From assembly GCA_964446595.1 (NCBI GenBank), contig CAYUPY010000010.1, forward strand, positions 1-29,306: DNA of 29,306 bases, written 5' to 3'. The stretch is from CAYUPY01 sp964446595. Its GTDB lineage: Bacteria; Patescibacteriota; Dojkabacteria; J137; JAEUSD01. The first letter of the stretch is position 1; every line of letters begins with the position of its first letter. The translations under genes were made by a program, and so were the position numbers. The notes under the pieces are model-generated. The model did not search any database. It saw only the letters and a program-made list of their open reading frames with translations, and was not told the origin of the DNA. Shown here piece after piece: positions 1 through 7,802 of this stretch.

Positions 1-798
1 ATCGATGTCTTAGCGGCAGCCATTAAGTGGCAAGAAGGCCGCTTCAGTGAACGCCATTCAATAACGCCGGGTATATTTACACCACTCTCAAAATTCTTAG
101 ACTTGAGTGGGTTAGTTACGGAAGAAGAACAACCGCTTCCTTACCATCTAACACGACAATTAGCCGAACAAGTGGGGATGGTGATGCCAGCCGAAGTCCT
201 TACTAATGATGCGGCTGAGGCCGTACGGTTTGCCGAGTCAGTGGGCTATCCAGTGGTGGTAAAGGCTACTACCGAACAAATTGTACATAAAACGGATAAA
301 AAAGCTCTTTATTTGAATCTGAATTCAGCTGAGGCTGTTACAGACGCATTACATTCTCTACAAGGTCTTCTATACGACGAGTCACGCATCGAGAACGGTA
401 CAGTACTAGTGCAAGAGCAGTTAGAATTTAGTGGTTTGGAGGTGATTATGGGGATAAAACGCAGTAATAGCTTCGGGCCGCTGATGTTATTTGGTGCAGG
501 CGGTATCTATACTGAGGTATTTCAAGACGTGGCAAGTGTGTTAGTACCAGCGAACCACAATGAGTTAGTCGAACTAATAAACAATACGCGCATTTCTCAG
601 ATCATACATGGAGCCCGCACCGGCAAGAAACTAGCGATGGAGAAACTGACTGAGATGCTTGGACAATTACAATTGCTTGCAATGACATATCCCAGTATTT
701 CAGCTGTAGATATCAATCCAGTTATCGTAAATGAAGAAAATGCTATTGCAGCGGACGTAAAGATCTTTGTAAAAGAAATAACAACATGCGGCCTATAA
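1..798 (+). CDS. ADP-forming acyl-CoA synthetase, 3' part (ATP-grasp region), cut by the left window edge
   Basis: The frame is open from base 1 with no stop, so the gene starts outside the window; the TTG at 103 is internal, not the start. The first ~35 residues look like the end of the CoA-ligase alpha part (DVLAAAIKWQEG). The rest is an ATP-grasp beta region with PVVVKATTEQIVHKTD, GPLMLFGAGGIYTEVFQDVA and the terminal SAVDINPVIV motif. By family knowledge these enzymes convert acetyl-CoA (or another acyl-CoA), ADP and phosphate to the acid, CoA and ATP in the cytoplasm. This fits the oxidoreductase genes nearby, which make acyl-CoA. The usual GG after HKSD is replaced (HKTDKKAL). The exact acyl substrate cannot be told. 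The 3' end overlaps the next reading frame by 13 bases. Confidence 0.88.
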   Translation: MDVLAAAIKWQEGRFSERHSITPGIFTPLSKFLDLSGLVTEEEQPLPYHLTRQLAEQVGMVMPAEVLTNDAAEAVRFAESVGYPVVVKATTEQIVHKTDKKALYLNLNSAEAVTDALHSLQGLLYDESRIENGTVLVQEQLEFSGLEVIMGIKRSNSFGPLMLFGAGGIYTEVFQDVASVLVPANHNELVELINNTRISQIIHGARTGKKLAMEKLTEMLGQLQLLAMTYPSISAVDINPVIVNEENAIAADVKIFVKEITTCGL

Positions 799-1220
799 CA
801 CGTTTGTTAGCTAAGCACAGATTTCTGCTGTTAAATCTCACTATTCCAAGTATTGGAGCTCTTGATCCCACGATCTATACCGAACAACAATCACTTACGT
901 AAGGTACAGTATCTGGGAATGGATCCAAAATATTCTTTGATAGCTATGATAGTGCTGCGCAGTTTGTCCATGCGAATTTAGAAGTGGAAGGCACTTGTAC
1001 AAATAACAAAGAAAACTTTAACAATAGAATTTATCAAACCTTTAATACCAGGATTAATGAACTTGCACTTAAGGAGAACTCGCTATACTTAAGATGCCAA
1101 AGTAGAGATAAAAATTTTCCCCAAGAAATGATACTCAAAAACCAGTTTGAGGTTAATGAATTAGCCAATGGCAATGCCTTGGTAACTGCGGTCATACATA
1201 ACGCACAACTTGGAGAGTAG
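786..1220 (+). pseudogene. Small unknown gene interrupted by one in-frame TAA
   Basis: An ATG at 786, overlapping the end of the acyl-CoA synthetase gene, opens a frame that reads MRPITRLLAKHRFLLLNL..., meets a TAA at 900-902, and continues in the same frame to a TAG at 1218-1220. Apart from that stop, 144 codons are open. The downstream half (from GTVSGNGSKIFFDSYDSAAQ) can be started at GTG 984 to give a 78-residue protein, but the open frame extends well upstream of 984, which suggests the GTG is not the original start. The product is not recognised: mixed polar composition, three Cys, no clear membrane segment beyond a short hydrophobic N-terminus. Likely a recently broken gene; a sequencing error at 900-902 or a genuine 78-residue gene are alternatives. 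Confidence 0.45.
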
Positions 1221-1235
1221 ATTACTACTCTCCAA
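1210..1235. terminator. Perfect 11-bp hairpin at the convergent gene ends
   Basis: TTGGAGAGTAG (1210-1220) and CTACTCTCCAA (1225-1235) are perfect inverted repeats around the loop ATTA. The hairpin holds the stop codons of both converging genes (TAG 1218-1220 on plus; TAG from 1227-1225 on minus). There is no long U-tract on either side, so it is a likely bidirectional terminator or 3'-end stabiliser rather than a textbook intrinsic terminator. Confidence 0.6.
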
Positions 1236-2304
1236 ATTCAATCCCTATTTTTACTGCTGTTTGGTACACAAAGTCCTCTCGCGATACTGCTTTCAATTGG
1301 TCAATAGCATCCTTTATTGGAACAAACTTAATTTGATTCTGATAGATGCTAACCATGTGGCCAAATTTACCTTCTTCGATGGCATCAATAGTGGTGGCGC
1401 CATAAACTTGAGAAATAATGCGATCTTGCGAATCTGGTGACCCGCCTCGCTGTACATGCCCTAAAACTGTATGGCGCATTTCAAACTCGTCTGGTGCTAT
1501 TTGATCAATTTGATCCATTATATGCTCACAAACACCGCCCAGCCTGACTACAGTCTGTCCGTCCGAATCAGATAATGTCTGAATGCCCTCATCTTGAGCA
1601 GATGCACCTTCTGCTACTACAACCACAGTTTCAATCGAACCATTTGCCTGTCTAGTACGTATAATGTCTACAAGCTTATTATAACTGAAAGGTATTTCTG
1701 GAATCAAAATAATGTCTGCTCCTCCAGCAAGTCCTGCGTGTAGTGCAATCCAGCCAGTATGACGCCCCATAGTCTCTACAAATATGACGCGTCCGTGACT
1801 GGTGGCGGTGGTATGAATCCGGTCTATAGCACTAGTGGCAATTTCCACCGCCGTACCGAAACCAAACGTCTGGTCAGTCATTTGCAGGTCGTTGTCAATA
1901 CTTTTTGGAGCACATACAATCTTTACCCCAAGTTCAGCTAGCTGGTAGGCTCCTGAAAGTGTTCCATCACCACCAATTACTATTAATGCTTCGACACCTA
2001 ATTCCTCCAGATGAGATTTTGCTTCTAGCAAAATCTCATCATCAATTTTATTCATCTCACTTGCACCTTTTTTGGCCGAAAAGCGGCCCTTATTGGCAGT
2101 TAAAAGAATTGTGCCGCCAAGGTGGGTAATACCTTTAATGGATTGCTCATCTAAGCTGGTATAATCTTTATCCAGGACTCCCTCCCAGCCTCTATAAAAA
2201 CCAATAAACTCATGTCCTTTTCTGCTTCCATATTTTACAGCAGACGCAATGACGGCATTCAAACCCTGAGCATCCCCACCGCCGTTTAAAATTCCGATTT
2301 TCAT
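1225..2304 (-). CDS. pfkA: 6-phosphofructokinase
   Basis: A 359-residue PfkA-family protein that phosphorylates fructose-6-phosphate to fructose-1,6-bisphosphate in the cytoplasm. Visible motifs: GGGDAQGLNA (8-17), GGDGT (111-115), the catalytic loop PKSIDNDL (133-140), the METMGRHTGW-like stretch ETMGRHTGW (177-185) and VLGHVQRGGSPDSQDR. G114 (Gly104 in the E. coli enzyme) points to ATP as donor, whereas K134 (Gly124 in E. coli) is the residue typical of pyrophosphate-dependent and some ATP-dependent long-form relatives. Donor is therefore probably ATP but not certain. The ATG lies two bases after the fbaB stop, with no Shine-Dalgarno, so the two are presumably co-transcribed and act consecutively in glycolysis. 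Confidence 0.93.
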   Translation of the reverse strand: MKIGILNGGGDAQGLNAVIASAVKYGSRKGHEFIGFYRGWEGVLDKDYTSLDEQSIKGITHLGGTILLTANKGRFSAKKGASEMNKIDDEILLEAKSHLEELGVEALIVIGGDGTLSGAYQLAELGVKIVCAPKSIDNDLQMTDQTFGFGTAVEIATSAIDRIHTTATSHGRVIFVETMGRHTGWIALHAGLAGGADIILIPEIPFSYNKLVDIIRTRQANGSIETVVVVAEGASAQDEGIQTLSDSDGQTVVRLGGVCEHIMDQIDQIAPDEFEMRHTVLGHVQRGGSPDSQDRIISQVYGATTIDAIEEGKFGHMVSIYQNQIKFVPIKDAIDQLKAVSREDFVYQTAVKIGIEFGE

Positions 2305-2306
2305 AT

Positions 2307-3377
2307 TTATGCAATTGTAACTTGGTCATTTAAGTAAACATCTTGAACAGCACGTAAAATTTCCACTCCGTCATCCATTGGACGCTGGAACGCTTTACGA
2401 CCCATAATTAAACCGCTTCCACCAGCTCTTTTGTTAATAACGGCTGTTTTTACGGCTTCACGCATGTCGTCAGCACCACTTCCACCACCAGAACTTATCA
2501 AAGGGATCTTACCCATGTAAGTATTTGCTAATTGGTAGCGGGTAAGATCGATAGGGTGATCAGAAGCAAGTTCGGTATACATCCTGTCATCTAGTTTTCC
2601 GTAACTGGAATCACCTGTATTCATAGCCTTAAATCCTCCGTTAGTTGTTGGCAATTTCTGCTTAATGATGTCAGCTCCAATTGTGACGCCAAGGTGGTTT
2701 GCTTGTCCGGATAAATCTGCGGCTGTTTCGTAGTTTATGCCATCTTTTTTAAACCCGCTATTTCGGACATAGCACCACAAAATAGTATACATCCCTAGTT
2801 GATGCGCATAAGCAAATGCTTCGGAGACTTCTTGGATTTGGCGCGTCGATTCTTCAGATCCAAAATAAATTGTCGCGCCGATCCCTGTTGCCCCCATGTC
2901 ATACGCTTGTTCAACTTGCGCGAACATTATCTGATCATGTTTATTAGGATAGCTAAGTAGTTCGTTATGGTTAACTTTTACAATGAAATTAATTTTGTGA
3001 GCATATTTACGAGAAACTAGCCCGAGCACTCCCAAAGTAGAAGCCACGCCATTGCAACCTGCCTCAATTGCTAATTTTACAATATTTTCTGGGTCAAAAT
3101 AGGCAGGATTTGGTGCAAAACTAGCCCCTGCTGAATGTTCAATGCCCTGATCAACCGGTAGAATAGAAAGGTATCCAGTTCCTGCTAGTTGGCCTTGATC
3201 ATAAAGTCCTTGAAGATTACGTAAAACTCGATTATTTCGATCCGAATCAGCCATAACTTTATCAACCTTATCCGCACTAGGGAAAGAAAAATGATCTTTG
3301 GTGAAAGTATGTGACTGATGAGCTAACAAGTAGTCTGCTTCTTCGCCAAGTAAAGTCTGCAATTCTGAGTATGTCAT
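2307..3377 (-). CDS. fbaB: Class I fructose-bisphosphate aldolase (FbaB/DhnA type)
   Basis: A 356-residue Schiff-base aldolase that cleaves fructose-1,6-bisphosphate to dihydroxyacetone phosphate and glyceraldehyde-3-phosphate. Diagnostic stretches: LAGTGYLSILPVDQGIEHSA, GATIYFGSEES, GQANHLGVTIGADIIKQKLP (contains the expected Schiff-base Lys region), VINKRAGGSGLIMGRKAF and the C-terminal AVQDVYLNDQVTIA. From memory it matches E. coli FbaB almost end to end at about the same length (350 residues), much closer than the archaeal DhnA proteins. It is the first gene of an fbaB-pfkA unit with a good promoter upstream (3405-3433) and a leader of about 20 bases without a ribosome binding site. Confidence 0.95.
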   Translation of the reverse strand: MTYSELQTLLGEEADYLLAHQSHTFTKDHFSFPSADKVDKVMADSDRNNRVLRNLQGLYDQGQLAGTGYLSILPVDQGIEHSAGASFAPNPAYFDPENIVKLAIEAGCNGVASTLGVLGLVSRKYAHKINFIVKVNHNELLSYPNKHDQIMFAQVEQAYDMGATGIGATIYFGSEESTRQIQEVSEAFAYAHQLGMYTILWCYVRNSGFKKDGINYETAADLSGQANHLGVTIGADIIKQKLPTTNGGFKAMNTGDSSYGKLDDRMYTELASDHPIDLTRYQLANTYMGKIPLISSGGGSGADDMREAVKTAVINKRAGGSGLIMGRKAFQRPMDDGVEILRAVQDVYLNDQVTIA

Positions 3378-3404
3378 ATAAGAAAGTAACAGTTATTCCC
3401 TGAT

Positions 3405-3433
3405 ATTGTAGACCTCTTAAACATAACTTGCAA
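3405..3433 (-). promoter_or_regulatory. Promoter of fbaB-pfkA
   Basis: On the minus strand, TTGCAA (3433-3428), a 17-base spacer, then TACAAT (3410-3405). The predicted start of transcription leaves about 20 bases before the fbaB ATG, so this is one of the few leadered units in the window. Confidence 0.6.
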
Positions 3434-3443
3434 TCACGCCAAG

Positions 3444-4328
3444 TTAGCGGAATTTTGCAACGAGATCAGTAACATCGAATTGTTTCACTTCTTCTACTGG
3501 CTGAGTGGTCAATCCTTGACGGTTGGCCTGACGATCCATGTAGGTTGAGGCATCAAAGTTTTGGTAGAGCACTCCGGTTGCGATTCGCTCCACTAAGTCA
3601 CGCGCAATCCAACGCGCTTTACGCATATCGGTCACATCGTAATCGGCAATGGTCCTAACGTCATAGACCTTGTCCATATACCACTCATGTGGAGTAGCTT
3701 TGTTATAAGTAGGGCAGGCTTGTAGGATTTCAATAAATGAAAATCCCCTATGTTGAATACCAGACTTAATAATTTCAGTTAGTTGGGTTACGTTTCCAGA
3801 GAATCCTCTGGCCACAAAGGTGGGATTTAGAGCAAACACTAACTCCAGCACGTGCAATGTGTCCGCGGTAACTCCGTCAGGAGCAATGCTCATTGGCACA
3901 TTCTGTGGGGTAGTTGACGATGCCTGGCCTTTAGTAAGGCCATAGTTAGAGTTGTTGTGTAGCAAAAAAGTGATGTTGTAATTATTTCTCACCGAATGAA
4001 TGAGATGATTAATACCTTCACTTAGGGTAGCTCCGTCGCCGGCGCTGGCGATGACTGTCATATTTTGATTAGCAATCACAGCGCCGGCAGCCAAAGGCAA
4101 TACTCTTCCATGGAGGCCATGAATGCGGTAACCGTCAATTTTGTCAGCACCATTACCGTTACACCCAATATCAAAACAGAGTAGGGCGTTTTCGGGAGCA
4201 ATTTCCAATTCTGCTAGCGCTCTTTTCTCTGCTGCTGCTATGCCATAGTTTCCACAATTCGTACACCAGGTATACAGGTTGTCGGAATAATAGTCGCTAA
4301 AGTTAACAGTACATGTATTACAAGACAT
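3444..4328 (-). CDS. korB: 2-oxoacid:ferredoxin/flavodoxin oxidoreductase, beta (thiamine diphosphate) subunit
   Basis: A 294-residue beta subunit that carries thiamine diphosphate and the catalytic centre for oxidative decarboxylation of a 2-oxoacid to acyl-CoA. The [4Fe-4S] ligands of the short two-subunit class are visible: C22 and C25 in WCTNCGN, C56 in DIGCNG and C205 in LQACPTY. The diphosphate/Mg motif is GDGATLSEG (97-105) through HNNSNYGLTKGQ (124-135). The start ATG overlaps the stop of the alpha/gamma gene (TAATG), as expected for translationally coupled subunits. Substrate (pyruvate or 2-oxoglutarate) cannot be read from sequence alone; the glycolytic neighbours favour pyruvate, so porB is an equally possible name. 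Confidence 0.9.
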   Translation of the reverse strand: MSCNTCTVNFSDYYSDNLYTWCTNCGNYGIAAAEKRALAELEIAPENALLCFDIGCNGNGADKIDGYRIHGLHGRVLPLAAGAVIANQNMTVIASAGDGATLSEGINHLIHSVRNNYNITFLLHNNSNYGLTKGQASSTTPQNVPMSIAPDGVTADTLHVLELVFALNPTFVARGFSGNVTQLTEIIKSGIQHRGFSFIEILQACPTYNKATPHEWYMDKVYDVRTIADYDVTDMRKARWIARDLVERIATGVLYQNFDASTYMDRQANRQGLTTQPVEEVKQFDVTDLVAKFR

Positions 4329-6082
4329 TAGTTTTCAGTAACTTTCAAAATAAAATCAACAGTTTCATCAATAAAAAAAGCTCGACCATCGTATTTCATA
4401 AATTGATGTTTAAACTTAATTGGTACATATTGTTTTAATAAATTTCCTAATTGACCCAGATAATTACCTTCCATTAAGTGGAAAGTTGCTCCTCTATCAT
4501 ATAATTTTTGTAAAGTTTCAGTGCAAACTGGGTATAGGTATTCATAGTGCAAGTACATTACGTTAGTAAGCTCCTCGTTAGCCATTACATTAAAAGCATC
4601 AACTACCGCATTTTTAGTGCTACCCCAACCAATAATCACATTGTCTGCATCAGGATTTCCAATAATTTCTGGTTCTGGTAATTGTTTGAGCAGAGTATCC
4701 TCTTTTCTAATTCTTTTAGCATACATTGCCGCAGATGGTTCAGCTTGCTCAGTCAAAGAGCCATCTCCAATATGCTCATCACTATTAGCAAGATAGGTAA
4801 CTTTACTTGATCCTGGAATCCATCTGCGAGAAATGCCTGATTCTGTAATTTCAAAACGCATATGTGAGTTAAGTTCATTGTCATTAGGATCATTTATAAT
4901 ACCTCGTTTTATTTCTATCCTTTTTCCTAAGTTACCAACGTTAAACATCGATTCACCTATCTGTTTTTCGGTTAGCAATATCACCACCATTTGGTATTCT
5001 TCTGCAATATTTAGCGCGTGCTGGATTTGTTCAAAGCTAGACTGGGCATCGCTCACAGCTATCACACAACGCGCGAACTCACCATGTCCCGAGTAAATAG
5101 CAATATTTAAGTCGCCCGCACCTGTCCAAGTAGGTAAGCCAGTTGCAGGTCCCGGACGTTGAGCAATTACGCACACAAAGGGAGTTTCTGTCATGCCGGC
5201 TAAAGACACGGATTCGGTCATGAGGTCAAACCCTCCCCCAGAAGTAGCCGTGAGCGCTCTAGTACCAGCAAACATGGCTCCAATCGTCATCTGAGCCGCA
5301 GTAATTTCGTCTTCTGCTTGTTTCACAACTATTCCAGTATCATGGTAAAACTTGGAAAGAGTGCCCATAATTGAGGTGGAAGGAGTCATAGGGTATCCAA
5401 AATAAGCTCGCACCCCCGCGGCAATAGCACCTAAACCTACTGCTTCGTTACCCTTAATTAAAATACTATCCTTCCAATTTTGATCTTGCTCAAAATCCAG
5501 TTCTACCTGATGCAAGCCCGGTAAATGCATAGAGTAACCTGCTTCTACACTCGCTAAGTTGGCAGGCAGAAACTCTTTTTTCTTCCCAAACTTTATCTCA
5601 ACAATTTCTTTTAACTTGTCGATTGGCTGCTTAATCTTTTGCCACACTAACCCTAGTAAAATCTGATTAGCAAAGATCTTATCTCCACCAATTTCTACGG
5701 CCAGTTTAAACACATCAGTAAAGTGGACATCAATATTGTTTTCTTCCAAATACATTTGCTCAGCCTCGCTAAACTTTACCTCGCTTAAAGCATGTAATAT
5801 AGTACCGTTTTCTTCAACTGTCTGCAGATACTCGTGCAAAGATACCCGACTCATGCAGATTAGTAAATCGCACTTGAGACGAGAAGATTGGACAACTCTG
5901 CCAGAAATATCGATCTGAGAAGTAGCAAAGCCGCCTCTAATCAGTGATGGATACTCACGATATTCAAATACTTTATAACCCAGCTCTTTTAGGGCCTTGG
6001 CGAGTATTTCTCCCACTGAACTTATACCCTGTCCAGATTCACCGGCGATTTTTGCAACGTAGCGATCGTGTCTATAACCCAT
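4328..6082 (-). CDS. korA: 2-oxoacid:ferredoxin/flavodoxin oxidoreductase, fused gamma-alpha subunit
   Basis: A 584-residue fusion. Residues 1 to ~190 form the gamma domain (AGESGQGISSVGEILAKAL, then EYPSLIRGGFATSQ). Residues ~205-430 form the alpha pyrimidine-binding domain (KGNEAVGLGAIAAGVRAYFG, YPMTPSTS, EDEITAAQMTIGAMFAGTRA, ATSGGGFDLM, RPGPATGLPT). The remainder is the alpha C-terminal domain. The gamma-alpha fusion with a separate beta gene is typical of the two-subunit class. No delta (2x[4Fe-4S] ferredoxin) subunit gene is present; flavodoxin sits directly upstream, with its stop abutting this ATG (TAAATG), and is the likely electron acceptor. No Shine-Dalgarno is seen. Confidence 0.92.
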   Translation of the reverse strand: MGYRHDRYVAKIAGESGQGISSVGEILAKALKELGYKVFEYREYPSLIRGGFATSQIDISGRVVQSSRLKCDLLICMSRVSLHEYLQTVEENGTILHALSEVKFSEAEQMYLEENNIDVHFTDVFKLAVEIGGDKIFANQILLGLVWQKIKQPIDKLKEIVEIKFGKKKEFLPANLASVEAGYSMHLPGLHQVELDFEQDQNWKDSILIKGNEAVGLGAIAAGVRAYFGYPMTPSTSIMGTLSKFYHDTGIVVKQAEDEITAAQMTIGAMFAGTRALTATSGGGFDLMTESVSLAGMTETPFVCVIAQRPGPATGLPTWTGAGDLNIAIYSGHGEFARCVIAVSDAQSSFEQIQHALNIAEEYQMVVILLTEKQIGESMFNVGNLGKRIEIKRGIINDPNDNELNSHMRFEITESGISRRWIPGSSKVTYLANSDEHIGDGSLTEQAEPSAAMYAKRIRKEDTLLKQLPEPEIIGNPDADNVIIGWGSTKNAVVDAFNVMANEELTNVMYLHYEYLYPVCTETLQKLYDRGATFHLMEGNYLGQLGNLLKQYVPIKFKHQFMKYDGRAFFIDETVDFILKVTEN

Positions 6083-6568
6083 TTATGTTAATTCGATTCC
6101 AGAATGATTAAGTAGCTCAGAAATGTATGTATGTATCCATGGACGCACAAGCTCTTCCAGCTGATGATAAGGCTCGCCATTGATTCTTAACACATCTCCA
6201 ATTGACTTGCCTCCTTTAGCTAGAAAAGCTTCTCTAGCAATATCAATTCCTTTGGTGAATAGAATAGGCTCATAGCGGGTATCGCCGAGTCCTACAAATC
6301 CTGCATGTTTGCCAGACATGTCTAGGTTGGCGAAATCTTTCAAAACCGGCTCAAAATAGGGATTGATTTCGCCATGTTCCCAAGTAGAGGTGGCAAAGAT
6401 AAACAGTTGGTGCTTAATAATCTCAGTTGCATCAACTTTCTCTGACCTAAACAACTCTACTTCAAAGTGGTGCCCTTCTAATACTTCCCCAATATACTCA
6501 CAAGTTGACTCCACGTTTCCGGAGGTAGAAGCATAAATGATTTTCACATCCTTTGGCAGTTGTAGCAT
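6083..6568 (-). CDS. Flavodoxin
   Basis: A ~161-residue FMN electron carrier. The phosphate loop is IYASTSGNVEST, the first flavin-flanking loop is ATSTWEHGEINP with a Trp in the usual stacking position, and the second is GLGDTRYEP. The usual T/S-x-T-G start of the phosphate loop is kept as S-T-S-G. The frame also contains a TTG one codon upstream (6571), but ATG 6568 sits seven bases after a TATACT box and is the better start. It lies directly upstream of korA with no gap, suggesting that it accepts electrons from the 2-oxoacid oxidoreductase in place of ferredoxin. Confidence 0.88.
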   Translation of the reverse strand: MLQLPKDVKIIYASTSGNVESTCEYIGEVLEGHHFEVELFRSEKVDATEIIKHQLFIFATSTWEHGEINPYFEPVLKDFANLDMSGKHAGFVGLGDTRYEPILFTKGIDIAREAFLAKGGKSIGDVLRINGEPYHQLEELVRPWIHTYISELLNHSGIELT

Positions 6569-6575
6569 CAAATGC

Positions 6576-6604
6576 AGTATAGTAGAAATTAAGGGAAGAG
6601 TGAA
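6576..6604 (-). promoter_or_regulatory. Promoter of flavodoxin-korA-korB, leaderless type
   Basis: On the minus strand, TTCACT (6604-6599), 17 bases, TATACT (6581-6576), then seven bases to the flavodoxin ATG. Transcription would begin at or within a few bases of the start codon. Confidence 0.55.
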
Positions 6605-6618
6605 CAGATCGTAAAATC

Positions 6619-7533
6619 TTAACGAAGTTTTCCAAAACCCTGTTCGTTTTCTTCGGGCTGCGAGACGTCTCCGGCGGCAAAACTTTCCAAACCTAATCTT
6701 GTTTCGGCTGCATTTTCCTGGCTTGCTTGTCTAGTAACCACTCTATCTTTTGCTTTTTCAAATTTGGTCATTTCTCCTTCCAGATGTCCGCGCATCACTT
6801 CATCGCGGGCTTTTACCCAATTGGCTATTTCTATAACTGCCTTTCTGATTGCTACCACCGACTCAGTTGTAATATTGTACTTTTCTGGGTCCAATATAAT
6901 CTCACTAGCTTCCAGATATAGCAAGATGTTGCTAGTTGTTAATACCTTATCTTCTCTGATTATCTTAACGGTTCGCTCGAGTCGACTAACAAAGTCACTA
7001 AGCTGTATCTCTGTTGGGTTAAGCATATTACCAAATTTTGCCCAGTAGTCTTCAAACCAGAGTTCATATTTTCTTTTCTCTACTTCGCGGAACAACTTAT
7101 TTAAGTTATCGTTTTCCATTTCGGTCAGTAGTTCGTTTTTTACATTAACATTGAAACGTTCTGCGTAGGTCTTAAGTGTTAAAAGTGCTTTGCGATAAGC
7201 CACCAGTAAATTATTCTCAAGTTCAGTTCGTGAAGGATTATCCATTATAGTTATTAAGTGCTTTTGCTTTACTTCGAGCACTAGTTCAGTCATTCTATGG
7301 AAAGCACCTTCGACAGATATCTCGTTATCATCATCAACCGGTACCCACATTTCTGATAGGTCTTCTCCTCTATCTAATCGCTCATTTATCCACCGCCTCA
7401 CTTCGGCAGCGAATCTTGCAAAGCCACTATTTGGTCTATCTATTTGCTGGCGAGCAACGGCTAAGAAGAGAGGGGTATCGAGTTCTTCAAATTTTTGTAC
7501 TAACTGCTCAAATTCTTTCTCATTTTTAATCAT
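6619..7533 (-). CDS. Unknown, mostly helical cytoplasmic protein
   Basis: A 304-residue protein that I do not recognise. It is rich in charged residues and predicted to be almost entirely helical, with no signal peptide, membrane segment or Cys pair. Features: a central Trp/Tyr-rich stretch (YELWFEDYWAKFG) and a polar, probably disordered tail from about residue 270 (QASQENAAETRLG onward). It is the gene upstream of flavodoxin on the same strand, 50 bases away, but each has its own -10 box, so they may not form one operon. Start ATG 7533 follows TATAAT by five bases. Function unknown. Confidence 0.8.
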   Translation of the reverse strand: MIKNEKEFEQLVQKFEELDTPLFLAVARQQIDRPNSGFARFAAEVRRWINERLDRGEDLSEMWVPVDDDNEISVEGAFHRMTELVLEVKQKHLITIMDNPSRTELENNLLVAYRKALLTLKTYAERFNVNVKNELLTEMENDNLNKLFREVEKRKYELWFEDYWAKFGNMLNPTEIQLSDFVSRLERTVKIIREDKVLTTSNILLYLEASEIILDPEKYNITTESVVAIRKAVIEIANWVKARDEVMRGHLEGEMTKFEKAKDRVVTRQASQENAAETRLGLESFAAGDVSQPEENEQGFGKLR

Positions 7534-7538
7534 GTTAT

Positions 7539-7544
7539 ATTATA
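7539..7544 (-). promoter_or_regulatory. -10 box, leaderless type
   Basis: TATAAT on the minus strand, five bases before the ATG at 7533. A weak -35 candidate, TTCACT, lies 19 bases further upstream. Confidence 0.5.
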
Positions 7545-7589
7545 TACAGATTTACAGGAGAATAGTGAATTGAGCCCTAAGATTCTTTT

Positions 7590-7765
7590 GTGAAGTTGTT
7601 AGTGCTTATTCTGGGGATCGCTTCTCTGACCATGGGCTCTTTCTCATTTTAGCGCGGGTTTACTTCTACTGGTACCTAGCTGACATTGGGTCAAAGATGA
7701 GTGATTTAGGACTCAAACAGCTAAAGAAAGTGGAAGCAGAAATTGGCACAAGACTAGACAATTAA
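7590..7765 (+). pseudogene. Small membrane-protein gene broken by an apparent one-base frameshift
   Basis: GTG 7590, six bases after a TAAGAT box, encodes MKLLVLILGIASLTMGSFSF and stops at TAG 7650-7652. One frame away, starting at the same point, the sequence reads on as LARVYFYWYLADIGSKMSDL and then GLKQLKKVEAEIGTRLDN to TAA 7763-7765. One extra T in the TTTT run at 7647-7650 would join them into a ~58-residue protein with a hydrophobic N-terminal half and a charged helical tail. No other gene explains the 268-base gap 7534-7802. Alternatives: a sequencing indel, programmed slippage, or chance. Confidence 0.35.
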
Positions 7766-7802
7766 AAACTGCTACACTGGAGCAATTATTACACAGCAAT
7801 CC

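Noticed and set aside
984..1220. A stand-alone 78-residue gene starting at GTG 984
   Set aside because: The frame is open upstream of this GTG back to a stop at 900 and then again to ATG 786, so I treat it as the 3' half of an interrupted gene.
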